A stretch of DNA of 64,000 nt from Mycobacterium stomatepiae (GTDB lineage: Bacteria > Actinomycetota > Actinomycetes > Mycobacteriales > Mycobacteriaceae): NCBI RefSeq assembly GCF_010731715.1, contig NZ_AP022587.1:496001-560000 (forward strand), written 5' to 3'. The stretch's first letter is position 1, and each line of letters opens with the position of its first letter. Of this stretch, positions 26,696 to 35,893 are shown in pieces. The translations under genes and the position numbers were made by a program. The notes below the pieces were generated by a model. That model was given only the letters and a program-made list of their open reading frames with translations, was not told where the DNA came from and ran no database searches.

Positions 26696-27495
26696 TCAAG
26701 GCGACGGAGTCAGCTCCGCGTGTACCGTGCGGCCGAACTTGGACCGCATGAGCCGGTGCGCCGACGGGACCAGCACGCCGTGCAGGCAGGGATATTTCTG
26801 CCGTAGCAGACGTCCAGCCTTGCGGTACTCAGATCCCTCCAGCAGGCGTACGCAGCCGGGCTGCGCGGGTCCAGTCGGCTTGCCCGATGCCGTTGCCGGG
26901 CCGAATTCGACGCTCGGGTCGCGCCGCATCCGGCGCACCTTGATCGCGCGCTCGAAGCTGCGGAAGTAGGCGCGCTGGCCATCCACCACGATGCTGACAG
27001 GGCTCGAGCCCCGAGTGCCGTCCTTGCGATACGTCGTGAGGTTGATTGTCTTCTGCCGCACGAACGGCCCCAGCGCCTGGTTGGCTGCGGTGGCAACGGG
27101 CCTAGCACGTATCCGAGTTGTCGTAGCCGCAGCCAAAACGCTACGAGCAGCGCGATCGACACGGCACCGAGCGCCCACGCTTGAGCGGCCGAACCGCCCT
27201 GGTCCAGGTCCGTTACGTGGTTCACCGTGTGCACGGTGTTGGCCACGATAAAGCCGGCGAGCGCGGTGGCCAATGCATCCCCCCAGATGAGGGCGAGCAG
27301 CAGCGTTACGCCAAGACCCAGCTGAAACGCGCCGGCGTCGTGCAAGAAGTGCTGGTGTTCGTGAAATTGGACGACCTCGGCGAACGAGACCGGATCGATC
27401 AGACACCAGGTCCCGAACCCGACCGTGGCTATCCCCACCAGGGCTGTCACCGCGACCAGGTATGCCCGCGCCAGGGCACTCAAGCTATTCATCAT
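26696..27495 (-). pseudogene. Membrane domain fused to PPOX-type flavin/F420 enzyme, frameshifted
   Basis: The N-terminal frame (start 27495) gives a four-helix membrane module: LVAVTALVGIATVGFGTWCL, FHEHQHFLHDAGAFQLGLGV and a helix ending LRLRQLGYVLG. Near 27105 the frame breaks. The second frame continues PVATAANQALGPFVRQKTIN, then LTTYRKDGTRGSSPVSIVVD and KVRRMRRDPSVEFGPATASG, a split-barrel PPOX fold that binds F420 or FMN. One missing C (ggc|ccg) joins them without loss, so this was one fused gene of about 266 residues. Two originally adjacent genes is the alternative, but the lack of a start codon and ribosome site for the enzyme part favours fusion. Confidence 0.7.
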
Positions 27496-27685
27496 CCCGC
27501 CCTTCTGGCAATGCTTGTTTGTTCCTCAATCGCTAGACGGGATTGGGCGCCGGGATGTGACATCACCGCCACCGATGAATTCAGGGCGATCCGTGAGTCA
27601 TACCTCCATGGTCGGACGAGTCTGGCCGTACTCCCCCGACCTCGCCCGCGCAAACAGAGCAGGCAAACAGAGCAAAGGACAACTC

Positions 27686-28162
27686 ATGACTGCCGACACC
27701 GAGCGTTACGTCGTCACGCACACGATCGCCGCTAGGCCGGACGAGATTTTTGCCGTCCTCGCAGATCCCACCCGCCACCATGACACCGAGCCCGGCGACT
27801 GGGTGCGCGACGCCAAGGACGCCGCACCGATTACCGGTACCGGACAAATCTTCGCGATGAACATGTTCCTGACGCAGGCCGGTGGCGACTACATCACCTA
27901 CAACCTGGTGAACGTGTTCGACAAGGACCGAGCCATCGGGTGGATGCCGGGCCAGCTTGACGACGCGGGCAACCACGCCCCCGGCGGCTGGTCCTGGCGA
28001 TACGACCTCGCGCCACACGCGGACCGCACCGACGTCACGCTTACCTACGACTGGAGCGGCACGTCGCAGGACTTTCGCGAGCGGGTCGGCGCGATGCCCA
28101 TATTCCCCGAGGACTACCTCGCCGCGTCGCTGGCGACGTTAGAGCGACACATCGCGAAGTAA
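27686..28162 (+). CDS. SRPBCC (START-like) family protein
   Basis: 158 residues from ATG 27686, with AAAGGA upstream. The typical opening RYVVTHTIAARPDEIFAVLA leads into a beta-sheet with WRYDLAPHADRTDVTLTYDW, and a C-terminal helix (LAASLATLERHIA) caps the hydrophobic pocket. Mycobacterial members bind hydrophobic ligands; the ligand here is unknown. Divergent from the membrane-PPOX gene. Intact. Confidence 0.85.
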   Translation: MTADTERYVVTHTIAARPDEIFAVLADPTRHHDTEPGDWVRDAKDAAPITGTGQIFAMNMFLTQAGGDYITYNLVNVFDKDRAIGWMPGQLDDAGNHAPGGWSWRYDLAPHADRTDVTLTYDWSGTSQDFRERVGAMPIFPEDYLAASLATLERHIAK

Positions 28163-28179
28163 TCGTGGCCCGGTCGGGA

Positions 28180-28422
28180 CTAGCTGGGCGGTACCACCGG
28201 CGGACGACATACATTCGCTCCGGGATCCCACCACCAGCCGTTGTCGCAGGCCAACGGTTGCGGCCCGACGCCGAGCGGCCGGCACACGTTGGCCGTCGGG
28301 TCCCACCACTGGCCATCCGCACAGTCGGCCGAACTCACCGCCGGAGTCGCGATCGTCGTTGCTGCCATGGGGACCAACGCCATCGTGACAACGGCTGCTA
28401 GTTGGCGCGCGTACATCCTCAC
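28180..28422 (-). CDS. Small secreted protein with two WWDPxANVCRP repeats
   Basis: 80 residues. A signal peptide (QLAAVVTMALVPMAATTIAT, cleavage near VSSA) is followed by two repeats: CADGQWWDPTANVCRPLG and CDNGWWWDPGANVCRPPV. Each repeat has one Cys at either end, so each probably forms a small disulphide loop with an exposed Trp pair. It is 17 bp from the convergent SRPBCC stop. No enzymatic motif is visible. A structural or binding role at the cell surface is plausible. Confidence 0.7.
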   Translation of the reverse strand: MRMYARQLAAVVTMALVPMAATTIATPAVSSADCADGQWWDPTANVCRPLGVGPQPLACDNGWWWDPGANVCRPPVVPPS

Positions 28423-28476
28423 TTCGGGTCTCCCCTCGTGGCGTATGCATAATCGAACCGCTACCGGGAATGGAGG

Positions 28477-29243
28477 TCAACCCCTTGCGGGGGATTGTCG
28501 TTTTCGCGCCATCGAGTAAAAGCACAGCCCGATGAAGATCGCACTGAAATGACCCACGGCCGTGAAATCCGGTTTGATGACCAACGGGACGAAGAAGATT
28601 GTGATCAGGGTGCTCAGATACCACCACCGCCATAGCGGGCCGATGCGATAGGCCAATACCGCTATGGCGCCGACCAGAAAGTAACTGACCCCGATATCGA
28701 CGGCGTGCACAAACTTTTCGGGTGCGCGATGGTAACGGATAGCAAGAAGCAGCACACCTTCGCTGAGGTACGTCGCACCAACATGCGTAGTCAATCCGAC
28801 GGTGAGCCAACGTTTTGTCCAAGCCAGTGCTCGACGGGCGCCAGAAATGCGGTGAACAACAATAAGTAAGGCGTCCAGGATCGGCCATCGATAAATAACA
28901 GGCTCGAGATCAGCACTTCGAGCGGATCGGTCATAAGGTGATAGATGTTGGTGGAGTCGCGAACGAGCAATGCGTGCAATTGATACCTGGTCAGGTGGCG
29001 GGCCATGACGCTGGTAATCAATAAGGTGATCAGCCATAGGTAGGTCAGTGGTGCGCCTCTGACGAACGCCATAACGCGGTCAATTTGCCAGAACTCCGTA
29101 TCCGGCTGGCTACCTGGTGCATGGCACTCACTGGTAATCCTCCAGTTTGACTGCACGAGAAGGCATTTCGGCTCTGACTTCGAGTCTGACGCATCGCTGG
29201 GCTGGATGTTGTAATGATGCCGATCGGTCACGGGCTCCGCCAT
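28477..29243 (-). pseudogene. Rhomboid-like membrane protein, frameshifted
   Basis: From ATG 29243 the first frame has a polar 55-residue head, then segments LTYLWLITLLITSVMARHLT and SLLFIDGRSWTPYLLLFTAF, and breaks after PVEHWLG near 28818. The second frame continues TKRWLTVGLTTHVGATYLSE, with three more segments (VDIGVSYFLVGAIAVLAYRI, LSTLITIFFVPLVIK, HFSAIFIGLCFYSMARKR). A single missing base rejoins them into about 255 residues. The fold resembles mycobacterial 'rhomboid-like' membrane proteins. I see neither a GxSG serine motif nor the usual catalytic pair, so protease activity is doubtful even when intact. Confidence 0.65.
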
Positions 29244-29440
29244 GACGCGTTACCTCCCAGGTACGAGGGCGTCGGCACCACCTCGGCTGAAGCGGGGGCG
29301 GGTACGGGCCGGGTCTTGCTTTCGGCGCGGATGGCTGCGACCGGTGAGGCTTGAGCGATGACAGTGGCCGCTGTGACTCACCAAACCAAACCATCCCCCG
29401 ACACCCCGCCCACCGAACGCGGATTGTCCCCGCCGTGTCA

Positions 29441-29461
29441 TATCTTGGACCGTCCGAGATA
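29441..29461. promoter_or_regulatory. Dyad abutting the jetA start
   Basis: TATCTTGGAC C GTCCGAGATA has 10-base arms with one mismatch. It ends on the A of the jetA ATG. A degenerate copy, TATCTTGGAT GTCCGAGACA, precedes the collapsed jet relic at 41358. Conservation in both copies indicates it belongs to the operon, probably as an operator at a leaderless promoter. Confidence 0.55.
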
Positions 29462-30963
29462 TGACCGATCGACACGGAGGGCACGTGCTGGACGACGACA
29501 CGACGCTGTCGCCTGCCGACCTGTTCGAGTGCAATCGCGGCCTACAGGGCTCGCCGACGATCCGCCTGCTGGCCACGCTGAACCTGAACCTTTACGCGAC
29601 CCTGATGGAGCGTCAGCTCAGCGGCGGCGTCGTCCCCGAGGCCGACCTCGTCGTACGCCTCGAGCGCGACCTCGCCGAACTCGACCAGGCGGGCGAGCAG
29701 TCAGGCCTGGCGCTGATCAAGTCCTGGGCCAGTCAGGGTTGGCTGCACCGGGTCGCCGATCAGCGTTCCGGAGTCGAGCGCAACCTGTGCTATTTGACCC
29801 AGGAGGCACGTCGGGCGCTCGATTTTCTGCGGGGCATGCGCCGACAGGACACGATCGCCACCGGAGGCTCGATCAACGGCATCGCGTCGCGGCTCAAGCA
29901 GGTCGCGCTGCGGGTAGGCAATGACCCGGACCGCATCCGCGCCAGTATCGAAGCCGAAATCGCAGCACTGGCAGCCGAACTCGACGCCTTGGACCGGGGC
30001 TCCACCTCGGCTGACCCCGGCGAAGACGTCGATCTCACCGATGCCTACGACGAAGCCCACGCCATCGCCCTGCAGATGGAGCGCCTGATCACCGACATCG
30101 GCCAATACGGGATCATGATCGAACGGGCCACGGCCGCCCTCGACGAGCCGATCGACAGCAACGTCGAATACCGCGACCGGCAGCGCCGCATGTACGCCGA
30201 CTACGAGGCCGCCTGGGACTCCCAGGGCCGCGACTCGCACCGCGCCTTCCTGCGCATGATCAACGACCCCGACCAGCGCGCCGAATTCGAAGCCGACGTC
30301 GCCGCGGTCGCCGCCGCCCTGCCGGCCCTCGATCCGGCGTTGCGCAAGGTGATGGCCGGCTTCTTCGAACTGGTCGGCCACCAGATCGACGAAGTCGAAC
30401 GCATCCAACAGCGCTGCGCGCAGCGCGTCAAAAGGTTCACCGCATTCGGCACCCTCGAACAGAGCCGGGGCGTGGCCCGTCAGCTCAACGAAGCCATCGG
30501 CGCCGCGCGCAACCTGCTCAAGGCGTCGCTGACCGACTCCCGTCTGGATATCGAACTCCCCCTGGCCCGGCACGCGTTCAGTTCCGTTGGCGCGCTGAGC
30601 TTCCGGATCGGCGACTTGTCCAATCCGAAGCCAGCCCAGGTCGCCGAGGGTGAGGTCGATCTGACCAGCTTCGCCGCGCTGACCACCCAGGTCGACGCGC
30701 CCGCGATGTCCGAGATGATCAACACCGCGATCAGCTCCGGGACGCAACTTTCCCTCCCGGATGCGGTCGCCATGCTCGACTCGGCTTACCTCGGCCACGT
30801 CATCGTGCTGTGGTCATGGGCACTCAAACAACCGGAATCCGCACAAGGTTCCGAGTCGGTCACCGTCCGCTTTCAGTCCCTGGACGGTCGCGACCGCGAA
30901 ATGGAGGTGCCGCACTTGATGTTCACCGAACCCGTCTCCACCCTGCTGGGAGCAACCGCGTGA
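29461..30963 (+). CDS. jetA: Wadjet type I JetA (DUF3375), kleisin-like subunit
   Basis: 500 residues from ATG 29461. A GTG at 29485 with GGAGG 4 bases upstream is a serious alternative start. DUF3375 hallmarks include LFECNRGLQGSPTIRLLATL near the start. Long helices follow, rich in Glu/Asp/Arg (ADYEAAWDSQGRDSHRAFLR). The C-terminal winged-helix-like part ends MEVPHLMFTEPVSTLL. In Wadjet (also MksB or EptABCD) the kleisin JetA bridges the JetC SMC-like heads and recruits JetB. The complex senses and cleaves small circular DNA with the nuclease JetD. It overlaps jetB by 4 bases, and the frame is intact. Confidence 0.88.
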   Translation: MTDRHGGHVLDDDTTLSPADLFECNRGLQGSPTIRLLATLNLNLYATLMERQLSGGVVPEADLVVRLERDLAELDQAGEQSGLALIKSWASQGWLHRVADQRSGVERNLCYLTQEARRALDFLRGMRRQDTIATGGSINGIASRLKQVALRVGNDPDRIRASIEAEIAALAAELDALDRGSTSADPGEDVDLTDAYDEAHAIALQMERLITDIGQYGIMIERATAALDEPIDSNVEYRDRQRRMYADYEAAWDSQGRDSHRAFLRMINDPDQRAEFEADVAAVAAALPALDPALRKVMAGFFELVGHQIDEVERIQQRCAQRVKRFTAFGTLEQSRGVARQLNEAIGAARNLLKASLTDSRLDIELPLARHAFSSVGALSFRIGDLSNPKPAQVAEGEVDLTSFAALTTQVDAPAMSEMINTAISSGTQLSLPDAVAMLDSAYLGHVIVLWSWALKQPESAQGSESVTVRFQSLDGRDREMEVPHLMFTEPVSTLLGATA

Positions 30964-31682
30964 CCGTCGAAGAGACCTTTGACAAGGCCGCGGACTACAG
31001 CGGGTTCTCCGCGCTCCCCGAGGTCGACCAAGCCGCCCGCACGCCGCACCAGCGCCGGCCCCGGTTCGACGGCGACGTTTCCGAGCTGCCAGACCGGGCC
31101 TGCTGGGCGTTACAACAACTGCTGACTCGCCGCTACATCAGCGCCGAAGCCGACCGCGACATCTACACCTGGGTGCTGGAGTACCGGCCCCAGCTGTCCG
31201 TCAGGCTCTCCGAACTTGATCTCTTGCTGCGCATTGTCGACGGCGCAGACGTGGCGTTCGTCGAACAGGCCCGCTACGAATCTGCCCGGGGTGTAAAGCT
31301 TTTGCGTCGTGAACCGCTGGGCACCTACGACTCGATTCTGGCGCTGCACCTGGCGCAGATGATGCGCGCCTCGGGTGATCAAGCGGTCGTGATCAGCCGC
31401 GACGAAATGCACGGGCTGTTCTCCGGTGTCCTCAACGATGTCGACCGCGACGCGGTCACGTTCACCGCACGCATCGACGGTGCCATTGGCCGGCTTGCCT
31501 CCCTCGAGATCCTGCGTAAGACGCGCGACGACGAGGACAGCTACACCGTCAGTCCGGTCATCAACGCCGTCATGACCGCCTCGGTGATCACCGAACTTCA
31601 GCAGCAGTTCGAAGTCCTGTTGGGCGGCAGCATCGCCGGATTGCCGGACGGCGACGACGAGGAGGAACGCGAGGATGACTGA
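30960..31682 (+). CDS. jetB: Wadjet type I JetB (DUF4194), KITE-like subunit
   Basis: 240 residues from GTG 30960, overlapping the jetA stop (GTGA). DUF4194 features include [40 protein letters not shown], the [20 protein letters not shown] core and a winged-helix end ([20 protein letters not shown]). The acidic tail is [11 protein letters not shown]. JetB proteins dimerise on the kleisin, like MukE or ScpB. The 8-bp overlap with jetC points to strict co-translation. Intact. Confidence 0.88.
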   Translation: MTVEETFDKAADYSGFSALPEVDQAARTPHQRRPRFDGDVSELPDRACWALQQLLTRRYISAEADRDIYTWVLEYRPQLSVRLSELDLLLRIVDGADVAFVEQARYESARGVKLLRREPLGTYDSILALHLAQMMRASGDQAVVISRDEMHGLFSGVLNDVDRDAVTFTARIDGAIGRLASLEILRKTRDDEDSYTVSPVINAVMTASVITELQQQFEVLLGGSIAGLPDGDDEEEREDD

Positions 31683-34600
31683 ACAGTTCCACCTGTCGCG
31701 CCTACAGGTCATCAACTGGGGCGTCTTCGATGGGTACCATTCCATTCCGTTCAGCGAGGGCGGCGCGTTGATCGCCGGAGCCTCGGGCAGCGGTAAATCC
31801 TCACTACTGGATGCGATTTCGCTCGGTTTCCTGCCGTTCAACCGGCGCAACTTCAACGCCTCCGGCGACGCCACCGCGGCGGGCTCCAGCGCCGGCCGAC
31901 GCACCGTCGACAAATACGTTCGCGGCGCGTGGGGCCAACGCAGTGACGCCGGTGCCAGCAAGGTGATGTACCTGCGCGGCGACGGCACCGCCTGGTCGGC
32001 GATCGCCGTCACCTACGCGAGTAACACCGGCCGCACCGTCACCGGCCTGGTGCTCAAGTGGCTCACCGGCGAATCCCGGTCGGATTCATCGAGCCGATTC
32101 GTTTTGGCCGACGGCGACCGCGATATCGAGAACGTCTGCAACCGGTGGGCCGCCGGCCGTTTCGACGCGGGCGTGTTCAAGGACGACTGGCGGTTCTCGA
32201 CCAAAGTGGAATCGCAGTACCTCGCCCAGCTCTACGCCACCATCGGCATCCGTGCCTCTGACGCCGCACAGCAGCTGCTCGGCAAGGCCAAGTCACTGAA
32301 AAGCGTTGGTGGGCTTGAGCAATTCGTCCGGGAGTTCATGCTTGACGAGCCCGGCAGCCTGACCCGGCTACCCGAGGCGCTCAAGCAGATCGACCCGCTG
32401 GTCGACGCCCGCGAGCTGCTGGCCGTCGCGCAACGCAAGCGCAAGATCCTCGGCGATATCGAGAAGGTCCAGCAGCGCTACGCCTCGGAGTCCTCGGATC
32501 TGGGCATCATCGATCTGGTCGACCAGCCGATGGTCCGGGCCTACACCGATCACGTCCGGCTCGCGCAGTGCCCGGCCCAGATCGAATCGCTCGATGCCAC
32601 GATCGACCAGCTCGGCAACGAATACGAGGACGTCACCCGGCAACTCAATCTCGCTAAGGCCGAAGGTGATTCGCTCAATGCGCAGATCAGCGGATCCAGC
32701 ACCAGCCTGGGTCCGTTGCAGTCTCAGGTGGCCGGTGCCGAGGCGCACGCCGAGCAGGTGTCGCGTCGGCGCACCGCTTACGAATCCATACTCAGCACGC
32801 ACGATCTCGACGTCCCGGAGACCGCCGACGAATTCTGGAATCTGCGTGAGGAACTCAGCACGCGCGCCACCGAGCTGTTGGCCAAACTGGACCGTGGCCG
32901 CGAAGCCTCGACCGATGCCGAATACGCGCAGAAGGTTGCTCGCATCGCCCGAGACGATGCCGCCAAAGAACTCAAACGTGTCGAGCACGTCGGCTCGGCG
33001 CTTCCGGAGTTCGCGCTGGTGATGCGCGAACACATCTGTGCCGCGGTGGGTATCAAACCGATCGAGCTGCCCTACATCGCCGAGCTGATGGATCTGCGGG
33101 CCGAGCAGAGTCGCTGGCGTGTCGCGGTCGAGAAGGTGCTGCGCGGCGTGGGTTTGCGCCTGCTGGTTCCGGACAGTCACTACGCCGCGGTGCTGCGCTT
33201 CGTCAACGAGACCAACATGGGTGGGCGCCTTCAGCTGCATCACGTCCGCGCCAGGTTCGTTGGAGCCGAGGTCACCGAGGCCGACCCGAACACATTGGCG
33301 GGCAAGCTGTTTGTGGTCGACCCGACGCACGCCTGTGCCGCCGAGGCGGCAGACGTCGTTGCTGCCGCGGGCGATCGCGTCTGTGTGGACAGCCCCGACG
33401 CATTTCCCCGGTTCCGCCGCGCCGTCACCGACACCGGCCTGTACAAGGACTCCGACCGCCTGGCCATCAAGGACGATCGCCGGCCGCTCAAGCAGGCCGA
33501 CTATATATACCTAGGGTGACGTCGCCGCCAAGATCGACGCCCTGACGGTCGATTTGGCCAACGCCGACGAAGCGTTTCGCCGGGCCCGGGGCGTCGCCGA
33601 CGATATCGCCGCCGAGCGCCAGCAGTGGCGGGACCGGGCCGCGGCATTCAAGGCGATCTGTGATCAGTTTGAGCAGTGGACCCACATCGACACCGAGACC
33701 GCGGACGGACACGCTGAACGGCTGCGTGAGCAGTTCGAGCTGCTGCTGGCCGACAACCCCGATATTGAGGCGCTCACCGCGCGCGCCGAGGAGTGCTGGG
33801 AACAGATCCAGGCCCTGATGACCCGTCGCGGTGCCATCCAGACCCGCCGCGACGATCTCGACGGACGCCGGACCCGGCTGCTCGAGCTGGCGGAACGGCT
33901 TGCGCCCGCCTTCGTGTCCGAGCCGCTGACCGAGCTGCTGAATCGGTATGCCGCCGACGTGCCGGTTTCGCTGGATGTGCTCAACCCCGAGCCGCATCGT
34001 GACGCGCTGTTCACCGCGATCCGGCGTGAACGTGAGCAACTGCGCGAAAGCCGCAGGCGCTCATACGATGAGCTGGCGCGCATCCTCAACACGTTCGACA
34101 CCGCGTTCCCCGACGCGATCCCCAACGACAGCGAGGTATTCGACGAACGCGTCCACGATTATGTCGCCTTGTGCCGCCACATCGACGAACGGGAACTGCC
34201 CGAGGCCTACGAGCGGATGCTGCGACTGGTCACCGAGCAGGCACCCGATGCGATCCTGACCCTGCACCGGGTTGCCGAGCAGGAGGCCCGGCGAATCAGC
34301 GAGCAGATCGAACGAGTCAACACCGGCCTGGGTGCGGTCGAGTTCAACCGCGGCACCCGCCTCACCCTGCGCGCCACCTCGCGCAGCCTGACCGCGGTCG
34401 CCGAACTCACCGAGATCGTCCGGGCCATCTCACGGCGCATCGCCGAAGTCGGCCTCGGCGACAAGCAGGCCATTTTGGACCAGTACGCCGACATCCTGCG
34501 CCTGCGTAATCGATTGGCGTCAACCGCACCGGAAGACAAGGCCTGGACCCGCGACGCCCTCGATGTCCGCAACCGATTCACCTTCGACTGTGCCGAATGG

Positions 34601-35038
34601 GATATCAGCAGCGATGACCTGATCCGCACCCACAGCAACGCCGGCGACAACTCCGGTGGCGAGCAGGAGAAGCTGATGGCGTTCTGTCTGGCCGGGGCGT
34701 TGAGCTTCAACCTGGCGACGCCTGAAAGTGCGGACAATAAACCGGTTTTCGCTCAGCTCATGCTCGATGAGGCGTTTTCGAAGTCCGACCCACAGTTCGC
34801 TCAGCAGGCCCTGCAGGCGTTCCGTAAGTTCGGCTTCCAGCTGGTTATCGTGGCCACGGTGCAAAACGCCACCACGATCCAGCCTTACATCGACAGCGTG
34901 GTGATGGTGTCCAAACGCGAAGCCACCGGGCGTAATGCCCGCCCGGTGGCGACCGTGACCACCAAGACGATCACGGACTTCACCGCGCTGCGTCAGGAGA
35001 TGCGGACGTCGGCGGCGCTGGTCCCGGCGGGGGTGTGA
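31675..35038 (+). pseudogene. jetC: Wadjet type I JetC SMC-like ATPase, split by one frameshift
   Basis: First frame 31675-33519: Walker A is [19 protein letters not shown] (about residues 37-55), followed by the [20 protein letters not shown] loop. Coiled-coil arms follow, with a hinge-like middle ([20 protein letters not shown]). It ends at TGA 33517 after QADYIYLG. The second frame resumes DVAAKIDALTVDLANADEAF, with more coiled coil. It then has the ABC signature NSGGEQEKLMAFCLAGALSF and Walker B QLMLDEAFSKSD. One extra base near 33501-33517 (tatatatacctaggg) explains the split; repaired length is 1120 residues, normal for COG4913. All ATPase motifs survive, but on two polypeptides. No jetD follows. 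Confidence 0.88.
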
Positions 35039-35239
35039 CGCGGGCGAGCATCGGAGCGGATTCGTACCGGCAGTATCAGCAAATACCGCTGGAGGCACTG
35101 CGGGTTGCGCGGGCCTACCCTCTCGAATGCCCGGCAGTGAAGACCTCCTGAGGCGGTTGGACGTCTAGACCCTCCCGAATGCATCGACAGCAGTGACGCC
35201 ATCGTCATCGAAAGGCGCACAGACGCACTCGCCGCGGTG

Positions 35240-35403
35240 CTCACCGAATTTCTTCCCTCAGCCGCCGCCCCGATCTCGAACTCGACGAGGTCGGAATCGC
35301 CGCAACCATCAGCGTCATCGCTGGCCATGAAACGACTGCAAACCTACGGGGCGCAGAATTGATTCACCTGCTAGCTACGGTCATTGTTCACGGACTCAAG
35401 TGA
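35240..35403 (+). pseudogene. Cytochrome P450 I-helix remnant
   Basis: One frame reads LELDEVGIAATISVIAGHET, then TANLRGAELIHLLATV, ending at TGA 35401. AGHETTAN is the P450 oxygen-binding I-helix signature, with the conserved acid/Thr pair. Neither the ExxR helix nor the haem-Cys loop is present downstream, and no complete N-terminus lies upstream. It is a stub left by deletions where jetD would be expected. Confidence 0.55.
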
Positions 35404-35445
35404 GGCCAGCACCACCAAAACGGTTGAAAGACTGCCGGATATTTC

Positions 35446-35870
35446 ACGTGTTTGCCGACGGCTCGGTTACCGATCGGGAGTACGTCGCCGGTACCGACGA
35501 GTTTTAGCGCCGCCACGTGTGCCGCACGATGCCGCTCCCTCAGGATTTCGTCGCTAACGTGGCACAGATGGAAGCCGAACCCACGGTGTACTTCACGATG
35601 AACGGCCCCGACGAATTCCGCGTGGTGGGCACTCTGCGGGACTGGAGCATCATTGAGCGATTGCCATCGATCAATGTCCCCACGCTGGTGATCGCCGGCG
35701 AGTTCGACGAGGCGATACCGGACACTTGGCGGCCTTACTTAGAGAAGATCCCCGACGTCCGCAGCCACGTCTTCGACGGCACCAGCCACTGCACGCACCT
35801 GGAGAAGCCCGAGGCATTCCTTTCTGTCGTCGCGACGTTCCTGGCTGGCTACGACGCTGCCAGAAACTAA
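35446..35870 (+). pseudogene. Proline iminopeptidase-like hydrolase, 3' fragment with an amber stop
   Basis: The frame reads HVFADGSVTDREYVAGTDEF, then TAG (35505-35507) where family members have Tyr. It continues RRHVCRTMPLPQDFVANVAQ, TVYFTMNGPDEFRVVGTLRD, VPTLVIAGEFDEAIPDTWRP and SHCTHLEKPEAFLSVVATFL to the stop at 35868. These last parts carry the catalytic Asp (GEFDEA) and His (SHCTH) of the alpha/beta hydrolase. The first ~60% of the protein with the nucleophile Ser is gone. A permease follows 23 bp later, so the pair once looked like a peptide/amino-acid uptake unit. Confidence 0.75.
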
Positions 35871-35893
35871 CCCCTGGATCAGACAGGAACCCC

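Noticed and set aside
29701..30798. Long minus-strand frame antisense to jetA (365 codons)
   Set aside because: It mirrors the codon pattern of jetA, and has no ribosome site or recognisable domain.
32368..33330. Long minus-strand frame antisense to jetC (320 codons)
   Set aside because: It is a shadow of the jetC coding strand in GC-rich DNA.
35039..35155. Short GTG-started ORF overlapping the jetC stop as a JetD N-terminus
   Set aside because: The 38-codon product (VTRASIGADSYRQYQ...) shows no DUF3322 features and stops early.
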